Source: Niveispirillum sp. (GTDB taxonomy: Bacteria; Pseudomonadota; Alphaproteobacteria; Azospirillales; Azospirillaceae). From it: a DNA stretch of 7,637 nt. The position numbers were made by a program, and so were the translations under genes. The notes beneath the pieces were generated by a model, which was not told the origin of the DNA, ran no database searches, and saw only the letters and a list, made by a program, of their open reading frames with translations. Location of the stretch: contig JAEMSB010000210.1 of assembly GCA_016463045.1 (NCBI GenBank), forward strand, positions 1-7,637, written 5' to 3'. Shown here in pieces: positions 1 to 6,245 of this stretch. Each line of letters opens with the position of its first letter. The first letter of the stretch is position 1.

Positions 1-2011
1 CGTCGGGCAGGGTGGAAACGGGCACGATCCCGTCCGCCCCCGTCTCATCCAGTCTGACGAACAGGCCGAAATTGGAGACACCGCTGATCTTGCCGCTGAA
101 GGTCGCCCCCACACGGTCGGACAGGTATGAGGCAACATAGCGGTCCAGCGCGTCGCGCTCCGCATCCGCCGCGCGGCGTTCGGTGCCGGAGATTTGCTCC
201 CCGATCTTGTCCAGCTTGCCCATCTCCTCATCGCTGAGGCCGCCATCACCCAGGTGATAGGCACGCACCAGGGCGCGATGCACGATCAGGTCGGCGTAGC
301 GGCGGATGGGGCTGGTGAAATGGGCATAGCGTTCCAGGGCCAGCCCGAAATGGCCCAGATTGTCGGGCTGATACACGGCCTGCGCCTGGGAGCGCAGGAT
401 GACCGTGCTGATCATTTCCGACTCCGGCGTGTCCTTTGCCTTGTCCAGGATGTTGGTGAAGGCCGCGGGCCGCATCACCGTCCCCTTGGCGAGGTTGTAG
501 CCCATCGTCTTCAGGAATTCGCGGAGCGGCTCCAGCTTGTCCAGGGCCGGTTCGGCATGGACACGGTAGAGCAGGGGCGTGTCGCGCGCCTCCAGCGCCT
601 CTGCCGCCGCGACATTGGCGGCGATCATGAATTCCTCGATCAGGCGGTGGCTGTCGAACCGGGCGCGCACGCCGATTTCGGCGACCTTACCATCCTCCCC
701 GATCCGCACCTTGCGTTCCGGTAGGTCCAGTTCCAGCGTCCCGCGCTTGGCCCGCGCCTGCGCCAGAACGGCATAGGCGCCGTAGAGCGGGCGGATGACG
801 GGGTCCAGCAGCGGGCCGGTCAGATCATCAGGCGCCCCGTCGAACGCGTCCTGCACCTGCTCATAGGTCAGGCGTGCGGCAGACCGCATCAGACCGCGCA
901 CCAACCGGTGCCGCTTGATCCGACCCGCCGCATCGATCCAGATATGGACGGCCAGACAGGCGCGGTTGACGCCGGGCTTCAGGCTGCACAGCTCATTCGA
1001 CAGCGCTTCGGGCAGCATGGGCACGACGCGGTCGGGGAAGTAGCAGCTATTGCCGCGATCTAGCGCCGACCGGTCCAGCGGGCTACCCGGCGTGACATAG
1101 GCCGACACATCGGCAATGGCGACCAGCAGGTGCCAGCCACCATCATTATTGGGGTCCGTGTCCTTTTCCGCGAAGACGGCATCGTCGAAATCCCGCGCAT
1201 CGGCCCCGTCGATGGTGACCAGCGGGATATCGCGCAGGTCGGTGCGGCCTGACAGGGTCGGTTCCTGTGCGGCTTCGGCCTGTTCGATGGCGGCGGGCGG
1301 GAAATGGACCGGGATGCCATGCTGGTGGATGGCGATCAGGCTGATGGCCCGGGGCTGGTCGATACCGCCCAGCACCTCCACCACCCGCGCCTGTTTCAGG
1401 CCATGGCGGGAGGCGGGCAGAACCTCCGCCACCACCAGATCGCCCGGTGCGGCATCCATGGCGTTCTGCGGCAGAATGATGAATTCCGCCTTGGCCCTTC
1501 GGTCGGCGGGGCGCAGGCGGCCACCATCGGGACCCAGCTCATAGACGCCCACGATCTGCGCGGTCTGATCCCCGCCCAGTTTCTTGATGGTGCGGCCCTC
1601 GTACAGGTCGTCACGGATGCGGGCCAGCCGCGCCAGGGCGCGGTCCCCCTCACCCAGGGCCGGGGTGCCACGGCGTTCCGGCTTCATGATGATGCGCGGC
1701 GGTTCCCGGTCCGGGTCGGACCAGTTCAGCGGCCTTGCAATCACCTCCCCGTCCATATCCACACCCGTGACGATCACCACGCCCACGGGCGGCAGGCTGG
1801 CCGGCGGGGCCAGACGGCGGCGGCCGCCCTTTTCAATGGCCCCATCCCCTTCCAGGTCACGCAGCAGCTCCTTCAAGGCGATGCGGTCATCGCCATTGAT
1901 GTGAAAGGCGCGCGCAATCTCCCGCTTTCCCACCGGGTAGGGGCTTTCCCGGATGAACTCCAGGACCTGCTCCTTGGTGGGGAAGGGGGCTTCTTTCTTC
2001 GGGTTCTTCAA
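1..2011 (-). CDS. rnr: Ribonuclease R, 3'-5' exoribonuclease (C-terminus cut off by window edge)
   Basis: RNase R is a processive hydrolytic 3'-5' exoribonuclease of the RNB (RNase II) family. It degrades structured RNA in the cytoplasm and acts in RNA quality control. About 670 codons are visible. An N-terminal winged-helix-like segment lies at residues ~10-65 (PVGKREIARAF, IALKELLRDLEGDG), then cold-shock-like domains, then the RNB catalytic domain with DGADARDFDDAV (Asp274, Asp276 and Asp277 lie where the Mg-binding aspartates sit), then TSPIRRYADLIVHR from residue 566. An S1 domain begins near residue 634 (VGATFSGKISGVSNFGLFV) and is cut. Family length is about 750-820 residues, so the rest of S1 and the usual basic tail are missing. 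No ATG or GTG exists in frame between the in-frame TAG at 2104-2102 and the conserved N-terminus. TTG at 2011-2009 gives LKNPKKEAPFPTKEQ, the usual family start, but has only a weak upstream GCGGAA. An alternative TTG lies at 2050-2048. Identity is very secure; the start is moderately so. Confidence 0.96.
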   Translation of the reverse strand, partial: MKNPKKEAPFPTKEQVLEFIRESPYPVGKREIARAFHINGDDRIALKELLRDLEGDGAIEKGGRRRLAPPASLPPVGVVIVTGVDMDGEVIARPLNWSDPDREPPRIIMKPERRGTPALGEGDRALARLARIRDDLYEGRTIKKLGGDQTAQIVGVYELGPDGGRLRPADRRAKAEFIILPQNAMDAAPGDLVVAEVLPASRHGLKQARVVEVLGGIDQPRAISLIAIHQHGIPVHFPPAAIEQAEAAQEPTLSGRTDLRDIPLVTIDGADARDFDDAVFAEKDTDPNNDGGWHLLVAIADVSAYVTPGSPLDRSALDRGNSCYFPDRVVPMLPEALSNELCSLKPGVNRACLAVHIWIDAAGRIKRHRLVRGLMRSAARLTYEQVQDAFDGAPDDLTGPLLDPVIRPLYGAYAVLAQARAKRGTLELDLPERKVRIGEDGKVAEIGVRARFDSHRLIEEFMIAANVAAAEALEARDTPLLYRVHAEPALDKLEPLREFLKTMGYNLAKGTVMRPAAFTNILDKAKDTPESEMISTVILRSQAQAVYQPDNLGHFGLALERYAHFTSPIRRYADLIVHRALVRAYHLGDGGLSDEEMGKLDKIGEQISGTERRAADAERDALDRYVASYLSDRVGATFSGKISGVSNFGLFVRLDETGADGIVPVSTLPD

Positions 2012-2073
2012 GAGGATGATTTCCGCGTGTGCAAGGTGATCAGAGGGCAAAAAAATAGGCGAAACGCCGACAT
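2008..2073 (-). CDS. Possible 21-aa leader peptide overlapping the rnr start
   Basis: A mini-ORF reads MSAFRLFFCPLITLHTRKSSS and stops at TGA 2010-2008. That stop overlaps the probable rnr TTG start (2011-2009) as TTGA, an arrangement typical of translational coupling. The ATG (2073-2071) lies in the loop side of the terminator hairpin, and the ORF then runs through the 3' arm of the stem and the seven-T tract. A purine-rich GAAGGA precedes the ATG by only 2 nt, which is closer than ideal for a ribosome binding site. If translated, a ribosome here would open the terminator stem and deliver ribosomes to a start codon with a poor site of its own. The peptide has no recognisable homologue and could be a chance ORF; the call rests on arrangement alone. 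Confidence 0.3.
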   Translation of the reverse strand: MSAFRLFFCPLITLHTRKSSS

Positions 2074-2104
2074 GTTCCTTCAAGAGGAAACAGCGTTTCG
2101 CCTA
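2049..2104 (-). terminator. Strong intrinsic terminator or attenuator just upstream of rnr
   Basis: A perfect 12-bp inverted repeat pairs TAGGCGAAACGC (2056-2067) with GCGTTTCGCCTA (2093-2104). A nested TTCCT/AGGAA stem sits in the loop (2075-2079 with 2085-2089). On the minus strand the stem is followed at once by seven T residues (2055-2049). The plus-strand side has no T-tract, so it acts on minus-strand transcripts. It lies 37 nt before the rnr start, between that gene and the only good promoter seen upstream. It is either the 3' end of a small RNA or an attenuator that rnr transcription must pass. Confidence 0.85.
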
Positions 2105-2168
2105 CTCTATTCCTCGTGGTGTAACAGGGGGCCGATAGGCCACCCCCCGCCACACAGGAGCGAGAAGG

Positions 2169-2255
2169 ATGCTTACTGAACCTAAGCAACCCCGTTCCGT
2201 AGAACTGGTCTTCAAAGGCTTCGGCATCAGCCTGCGCCTTATGATCCGGTTCTAA
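2169..2255 (+). CDS. Possible 28-aa small protein, antisense to the leader RNA
   Basis: ATG at 2169 opens a 28-codon ORF ending in TAA at 2253-2255. AGGAG (2156-2160) lies 8 nt upstream, an ideal Shine-Dalgarno placement. The peptide starts MLTEPKQPRSVELVFKGFG and ends ISLRLMIRF; it is basic, with an amphipathic or hydrophobic C-terminal half, and I do not recognise it. A 9-bp hairpin (2262-2286) followed by AGCCTTCTTG comes just after the stop. Against it: I see no convincing plus-strand promoter, its third-position GC is lower than in neighbouring genes, and the same bases are explained by minus-strand hairpins. It may be a chance ORF. Confidence 0.25.
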   Translation: MLTEPKQPRSVELVFKGFGISLRLMIRF

Positions 2256-2261
2256 GGGGAA

Positions 2262-2286
2262 GCCGGGGTGTTAGCAGCACCCCGGC
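2262..2286. repeat. Perfect 9-bp stem-loop
   Basis: GCCGGGGTG (2262-2270) and CACCCCGGC (2278-2286) are perfect inverted repeats around a 7-nt loop. On the minus strand this would be the 5'-terminal hairpin of the candidate leader RNA, the kind of structure that protects 5' ends. On the plus strand it would lie 6 nt after the small ORF and be followed by only a weak T-rich stretch. Confidence 0.7.
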
Positions 2287-2296
2287 AGCCTTCTTG

Positions 2297-2325
2297 AATA
2301 TAATCTCGCTACCGACTTCTGGCAA
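2297..2325 (-). promoter_or_regulatory. Sigma70-type promoter reading toward rnr
   Basis: On the minus strand TTGCCA (2325-2320) and TATATT (2302-2297) are separated by exactly 17 nt. Each hexamer matches the housekeeping consensus at five of six positions. The predicted start, near 2291-2290, lies five or so nt before a perfect 9-bp hairpin. This is the best promoter match I found in the window, and the nearest annotated gene it could serve is rnr. The inverted repeat at 2344-2370 is centred about 67 nt upstream of the predicted start. Confidence 0.55.
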
Positions 2326-2343
2326 CGCACCGAATCGCTGACC

Positions 2344-2377
2344 CCCAGGGTCAGGGATCATGACCCTGGGTCTTTCT
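2344..2377 (+). terminator. Inverted repeat, weak plus-strand terminator or operator
   Basis: CCCAGGGTCA (2344-2353) and TGACCCTGGG (2361-2370) form a perfect 10-bp stem with a 7-nt loop, followed on the plus strand by TCTTTCT. That is a mediocre intrinsic terminator. On the minus strand the following bases are not T-rich. An extra TGACCC copy at 2339-2344 can pair with GGGTCA (2348-2353) instead, giving an alternative fold. Since no secure plus-strand gene lies upstream, it may instead be a protein-binding dyad for the minus-strand promoter. Confidence 0.4.
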
Positions 2378-2395
2378 ATATTCCCTCAATCGCCG

Positions 2396-2458
2396 GGCGG
2401 CGGCATCCGCCGCCTTGGCTTACGCGACCATGGGGTCGCGGGCCGGCAGTCGCCGGCC
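2396..2458. repeat. Three tandem perfect short-loop hairpins after the Moco oxidoreductase gene
   Basis: Three consecutive perfect hairpins lie within 63 bases. The first is GGCGGCGG-CAT-CCGCCGCC (2396-2414). The second is CGCGACC-ATGG-GGTCGCG (2423-2440). The third is GGCCGGC-AGTC-GCCGGCC (2441-2458). The last starts 13 nt beyond the stop codon of the minus-strand gene at 2472. On the plus strand it is followed by TTGTTT; on the minus strand none has a T-tract. They probably form the 3' untranslated structure of the minus-strand mRNA or a REP-like intergenic element. Confidence 0.6.
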
Positions 2459-2471
2459 TTGTTTCCCCGCC

Positions 2472-3134
2472 TCAGCTATAGCGCTGTTCGGTCCAGGGAT
2501 CGCCCTCATTGTGGTAGCCGCGTTCTTCCCAGAAGCCGGGCCGGTCCTCAGCCACGAATTCGATGCGGTTCACCCATTTGGCCGATTTCCAGAAATAGAA
2601 TTTCGGGATGATCACCCGCACCGGCCCGCCATGTTCAGTGGTGATCGGCTTGCCTTCCCAGCTATGGGCCAGAAGCACGTCGGCATCGTCAAAGACCGAC
2701 AGCGCGACATTGGTCGTGTAGCCATCGTAGGAATGGAAGACGATGTGCTTCGCTTCCGGCAGCGGCTTCACCACTTCCAGAATATGCCTGGCTGACACGC
2801 CTTCCCAGTGATTGTCATAGCGCGACCAGGCCGTGACGCAGTGGATATCGGACACGTCGGTGAAGGGCGGCTGGCTCTTGAACTGCGCCCAGCCCCAGGT
2901 CGTGGGATGGGCCACCAGCCCGTCGATGGTCAGCTCCCACTGATCGAGCGCGATCTCCGGCTGGATGCCCAGATCCAGCACGGGCCAGTTCTTCACCTCC
3001 CGCTGACCGGGCGGCAGGCGGTCGGCACCCGGGGCGGTCGCGCCCGTCATCAGGCGGCCTTCCTCGGCCCATTTCTGTTTGCTCTCCACCAGCTTGGTGT
3101 TGGGCGGGTTCTCGGGCGTATCGGCGGGTGACAT
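2472..3134 (-). CDS. Sulfite oxidase-like molybdopterin oxidoreductase (YuiH-like)
   Basis: The 220-residue protein has the sulfite-oxidase molybdopterin-binding fold (COG2041). Visible hallmarks are DIHCVTAWSRYDN, with Cys99 as the expected molybdenum ligand, HSYDGYTTNV near residues 134-143, and GGPVRVIIPKFYFWKSAKWV (159-178), which lines the cofactor pocket. The C-terminus has the small-family signature GFWEERGYHNEGDPW. There is no Tat or Sec signal and no dimerisation or heme domain, so it is likely cytoplasmic and distinct from periplasmic MsrP. Its substrate is unknown. The reading frame extends to an ATG at 3227, but those 31 extra residues are unlike the family; MSPADTPENPPNTKLVESKQ from 3134 fits the usual length. 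The ribosome binding site is weak (CGGACG). It is transcribed divergently from the channel gene with about 170 bp between them; no neighbour suggests its redox partner. Confidence 0.9.
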   Translation of the reverse strand: MSPADTPENPPNTKLVESKQKWAEEGRLMTGATAPGADRLPPGQREVKNWPVLDLGIQPEIALDQWELTIDGLVAHPTTWGWAQFKSQPPFTDVSDIHCVTAWSRYDNHWEGVSARHILEVVKPLPEAKHIVFHSYDGYTTNVALSVFDDADVLLAHSWEGKPITTEHGGPVRVIIPKFYFWKSAKWVNRIEFVAEDRPGFWEERGYHNEGDPWTEQRYS

Positions 3135-3303
3135 GGATCGTCCGTAGGTTTGTTGGATTGCTTTGCCAGATACATAGCGCGACCGGCGTGCCGGGACGAG
3201 AGGCGTTACACACATGGCGTTACCCATGGAAGATCGGGCCAGGATTGCTATGTTGGGTGTCGCGACCTACCCGGTACCCGGAACATGAAGGCCCGACCTG
3301 CCC

Positions 3304-5604
3304 ATGCAGACCCGCCCGATCCGTTTTCTCCTGTCCTGCCTGCTTCTCGGCCTGGCCCTGTTGGGGACCCTGCCCGCACCGGCACAGAACGCAGCCCCCG
3401 CCGCGGACAAGCCCAATGCTGCCGAGGTTGATCGGCTGATCACCACCTTGGAGGATCCCGCCAAACGCGACGCGTTGCTGGCGCAGCTGAAGGCGTTGAA
3501 GGCGGTGGAGAAGCCGGCGGCGGAGCCGGAAACGATTGGAAGCCGGGCGCTGGATACATTGTCGGACCGGATCGACCTGTTCAGCCAGCAGGTGGCCGCG
3601 GCCAGCCGCGCCGTCATCGACGCACCGCATGCGCTGCGCTGGCTGAACCAGCAGGTGGCCGATCCGGCCAAGCGCGATGCTTGGGTCCTACTGGCCCTGC
3701 ATCTGGCCATCATCATCGGCGGCGGCTATGCCGCGCGCTTTGCCATGATATGGCTGCTGGCCCGGCCACGGGCGGCCTTGGGCGCGCGGACGCCCGGCGG
3801 GCTTCTTCCTAAACTTCTGCTGCTGCTGGCCCGGCTGGTCATCGATCTTCTGCCCATGGCGGCCTTTGCCCTGGCTGGATTCGGCCTGCTGTCGGCGACA
3901 GAGGCGCCGCGGGCGGTGCGGCTGGCGTCCCTGATCATCCTGAATGCCAGTCTGATCGTCCAGGGTGTCCTGGTGGCAAGTCGGGTGCTGCTGTCGCCAG
4001 CATGTTCCAATCTGCGACTGGCCCGCGTCACCGATGAGACAGCGGCCTATCTGCTGATCTGGATCCGCCGGATCACCATCATCGGCGTCTACGGCTATTT
4101 CGCGGGCGAGGCGATGCGCGTGCTGGGTCTGCCCGCCACGCCGCACGCTGCTTGGCTGAAACTGGTCGGCCTGCTGGTCACCGCCATGCTGATCGTCCTG
4201 ATCCTGCAAAACCGCGACGCAGTGGCCCAGACCCTGCGGGGTCAGCCCCCATCCGATCCTGATAACCGCGACAAGGCGTTACGCGATGTCCTGGCCGGCG
4301 AGGCGTCGGGGGACGAATCCCTGCCTGGTTCCACCCCGGCCCAGGCCCGCCGTTTGGCCGCCCTGTCGCTGGTCCGCCAAAGGCTGGCCGATGTCTGGCA
4401 TATCCTGGCCATCCTCTATCTGGGGGCCGTCTATCTGATCTGGGCGCTGGAGATCGCGGGCGGGTTTGATTTCGTACTGCGCGCCACCCTGGTCACGGGT
4501 GCCATCCTGATCGTCTCCCGCTTGCTGTCGGAGGGACTGGACCGGCTTGTGGACCAGGGGCTGAAGGTTCCCGCCGATATGCGCACAGCCTATCCGGGGC
4601 TTGAGGAACGGGCCAACCGGTACCTGCCCTTCCTGCGTCGGGTGGCACAGGCGGTGCTGGCCCTGTTCACCCTGCTGCTGCTGTTGCAGGCCTGGGGTGC
4701 CGATGCCCTGTCCTGGCTGGGTTCCGACCTGGGGCAGCGGGTGGCGTCCAGTGCCGTGACTATCCTGGTGGTGCTGACCCTGGCGCTGGTCGTCTGGGAA
4801 ATGGTCAATGGCGCCATCCTGCGTTACCTGAACGCCACCGACGATCAGGGGGCGCGGCTGGTGCGCAGTGCGCGGATGCGCACCCTGCTGCCGCTGCTGC
4901 GCAATGCAATGACCATCTTCCTGGTCACCATGGCCGGGCTGATCGTGCTGTCGGAAATGGGGGTGAATATCGCGCCGCTGCTGGCCGGTGCCGGTGTCAT
5001 CGGTCTGGCTGTCGGCTTCGGGGCGCAGACCCTGGTCAAGGATGTGATTACCGGCCTGTTCATCCTGATCGAAGATACGATCGCGGTGGGCGACAGCGTC
5101 ACCGTCGGCGGCCTGTCGGGTGGGGTGGAGGCCATGTCCATCCGGTCCATCCGCCTGCGCGGTTATGACGGCGCCGTTCACACCATCCCGTTCAGTTCCG
5201 TCACCACGGTCACCAACTCTACCAAGGATTTCAGCTTCTACGTCCTGAACGTCACCGTCGATTACGCCGTGGACACGGACAAGGTTGTGGCCGTGCTGAG
5301 GGATATCGGGGCGCAGATGCAGGCGGAGCCGGAATATGCAGCCAATATCCTGGGACCGGTAGAGATCGCCGGTGTGGACGCGTTCCAGGATAGCGCCGTC
5401 CTGGTCAAGGGCCGCATCAAGACGCGGGCCGGACAGCAATGGGGGATCGGCCGCGAATTCAACCGCCGCATGAAGAAGCGGTTCGATGCCGACGGCATCA
5501 CCATTCCCTTCCCGCAGCAGGTGTTGCATATCAGTTCCGGTTCAAGCGCCGCCGCCAATCCATTCACGGCTGGCATGGATGGCGCCTCGCGTACGGATGC
5601 ATGA
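3304..5604 (+). CDS. ybiO: MscS-family mechanosensitive channel, YbiO type
   Basis: A 766-residue inner-membrane channel that in this family opens under membrane tension to release solutes during hypo-osmotic shock. It starts with a Sec signal peptide (hydrophobic 8-21, likely cut near APA at 25-27). A periplasmic stretch follows with the family motif LITTLEDPAKRDALLAQLKAL (45-65). About eleven hydrophobic segments lie between residues 127 and 590. The MscS core is clear: SEMGVNIAPLLAGAG (550-564), the Gly/Ala-rich pore helix GVIGLAVGFGAQTLVKD (564-580), GDSVTVGGLSGGVEAMSIRS in the beta domain (596-615), and a C-terminal alpha/beta cage ending near GITIPFPQQVLHI. Length and pattern match E. 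coli YbiO (741 aa). GAAGG at 3287-3291 lies 12 nt before the ATG, a little far. It overlaps the next gene by ATGA. I see no convincing promoter in 3135-3303. Confidence 0.94.
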   Translation: MQTRPIRFLLSCLLLGLALLGTLPAPAQNAAPAADKPNAAEVDRLITTLEDPAKRDALLAQLKALKAVEKPAAEPETIGSRALDTLSDRIDLFSQQVAAASRAVIDAPHALRWLNQQVADPAKRDAWVLLALHLAIIIGGGYAARFAMIWLLARPRAALGARTPGGLLPKLLLLLARLVIDLLPMAAFALAGFGLLSATEAPRAVRLASLIILNASLIVQGVLVASRVLLSPACSNLRLARVTDETAAYLLIWIRRITIIGVYGYFAGEAMRVLGLPATPHAAWLKLVGLLVTAMLIVLILQNRDAVAQTLRGQPPSDPDNRDKALRDVLAGEASGDESLPGSTPAQARRLAALSLVRQRLADVWHILAILYLGAVYLIWALEIAGGFDFVLRATLVTGAILIVSRLLSEGLDRLVDQGLKVPADMRTAYPGLEERANRYLPFLRRVAQAVLALFTLLLLLQAWGADALSWLGSDLGQRVASSAVTILVVLTLALVVWEMVNGAILRYLNATDDQGARLVRSARMRTLLPLLRNAMTIFLVTMAGLIVLSEMGVNIAPLLAGAGVIGLAVGFGAQTLVKDVITGLFILIEDTIAVGDSVTVGGLSGGVEAMSIRSIRLRGYDGAVHTIPFSSVTTVTNSTKDFSFYVLNVTVDYAVDTDKVVAVLRDIGAQMQAEPEYAANILGPVEIAGVDAFQDSAVLVKGRIKTRAGQQWGIGREFNRRMKKRFDADGITIPFPQQVLHISSGSSAAANPFTAGMDGASRTDA

Positions 5605-6245
5605 TGATCTCCACCCAGACCCTGGTCATTTTCCTGACCACCTGCTTTTTCCTGTCGGCCACGCCCGGTCCCAATATGCTGTCGGCTTTGTCCATGGGCA
5701 TGCGACATGGGTTGGCCGGGGCGGCCTGGGGCGGGATCGGCATGTGCCTGTCGCTGGGCCTGCTGGCTGGCCTGTCGGCGCTGGGGGTGGGCGTGCTGCT
5801 GAAAACCTCGCCGCTGGCCTTCACCATCTTCAAATGGGTGGGCGTTGCCTATCTCACCTGGCTGGGCATCCAGGCCTGGCGGGCCCCCATCCGGGACGAA
5901 GCGGCGGATATGGATGCTGCCATGAAGGCGGGCCCCGACCGGCGGGGGCAATTGGGGCTGCTGGGTCAGGGTCTGCTGATCACCCTGTCCAACCCCAAGG
6001 CGCTGGTGTTCATGGCCGCCTTCTTCCCGCAATTCATTGATCCGGAACGGCCCATGGCGCCGCAATTGACCATCCTGGTGGTCACGATGCTGATCATCGA
6101 ATTCGGCTGGATCATGACCTATGCCGTGGGTGGCAAGGGCCTGGCCCTGCGCCTGACGGGTCCGGTGGCGCAACGCTGGCTGAACCGGATGACAGGTGCC
6201 CTGCTGATCGGTGCCGGCCTGCTGCTGGCCATGGCGTCGCTGTAG
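5601..6245 (+). CDS. LysE/RhtB-family amino acid exporter
   Basis: A 214-residue inner-membrane protein of the LysE/RhtB family, which exports amino acids and related small metabolites using the proton gradient. Hallmarks are SATPGPN near the N-terminus (19-25), the following GMRHGLAGAAWGG (33-45), and LSNPKALVFMAAFFPQFI (129-146). Six hydrophobic segments are visible, with a charged loop (residues 94-116) in the middle, as usual. The substrate cannot be read from sequence. The start at ATG 5601 overlaps the channel stop codon (ATGA); ATG 5604 is equally possible. The open frame extends upstream to 5439, but that stretch lies inside the channel gene and is not family-like. There is no strong ribosome binding site, so translation is probably coupled to the upstream gene. 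Confidence 0.93.
   Translation: MMISTQTLVIFLTTCFFLSATPGPNMLSALSMGMRHGLAGAAWGGIGMCLSLGLLAGLSALGVGVLLKTSPLAFTIFKWVGVAYLTWLGIQAWRAPIRDEAADMDAAMKAGPDRRGQLGLLGQGLLITLSNPKALVFMAAFFPQFIDPERPMAPQLTILVVTMLIIEFGWIMTYAVGGKGLALRLTGPVAQRWLNRMTGALLIGAGLLLAMASL

Larger units (their letters stand above)
2049..2291 (-). ncRNA. Candidate structured small RNA or rnr 5' leader (~240 nt)
   Basis: A minus-strand transcript from the promoter at 2325-2297 would start near 2291-2290 and reach the terminator at 2104-2049. On the way it could form successive hairpins: a 9-bp stem (2286-2278 with 2270-2262), CCTTA/TAAGG (2257-2253 with 2241-2237), AGGCT/AGCCT (2233-2229 with 2220-2216), GTTC-TACG-GAAC (2205-2194, a UNCG-type loop on this strand only), TGCTTA/TAAGCA (2188-2170), and GGCC-TATC-GGCC with flanking G/C pairs (about 2145-2127). 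The promoter, 5' stem, UNCG loop and U-tract all point to the minus strand. I see no match to tmRNA, 6S, SRP RNA or RNase P signatures. Whether it is a separate sRNA, the rnr leader, or both by read-through cannot be decided from sequence. Confidence 0.45.

Noticed and set aside
2052..2083. Promoter for rnr inside the terminator hairpin (TTGAAG ... TATTTT)
   Set aside because: The spacer is 20 nt and the -10 match is poor; a 17-nt spacing lands on GCCTAT, which is not a credible -10.
1304..2179. Long plus-strand open frame opposite rnr (also 194-724 and 1116-1544)
   Set aside because: Opposite strand of a secure RNase R gene; the peptides are His/Arg/Gln-rich with no family resemblance, as expected from GC-rich shadow frames.
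2102..2227. 41-codon minus-strand ORF (MPKPLKTSSTERG...) within the leader RNA
   Set aside because: No well-placed ribosome binding site, codon use unlike the neighbours, and the bases are better explained as hairpins.
2297..2304. Plus-strand TATAAT at 2299-2304 as a promoter
   Set aside because: No TTGACA-like hexamer at 15-19 nt upstream; the same AT-rich bases serve the better minus-strand promoter.
3135..3227. Earlier start for the Moco oxidoreductase
   Set aside because: The extra N-terminus has no signal-peptide or family character; length from 3134 matches the family.
3304..3339. Lipoprotein signal (LLSC) at the channel N-terminus
   Set aside because: The Cys at residue 12 sits too early, inside the hydrophobic core; an ordinary Sec cleavage near APA is more likely.
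3448..3687. DPAKRDA repeated at residues 51-57 and 121-127 of the channel
   Set aside because: Only seven residues, with differing codons and no flanking similarity; the first copy belongs to a family motif, so probably coincidence.
4279..5529. Long minus-strand open frames opposite the channel and exporter genes (also 5262-6173 and 3688-4209)
   Set aside because: Low-complexity Gln/Asp/His-rich translations antisense to well-supported genes; composition artefacts.
5439..5600. Earlier start for the LysE-family gene
   Set aside because: The extra 54 residues are encoded inside the channel gene in another frame and are Arg/His-rich; the family begins at the MMISTQTL methionines.
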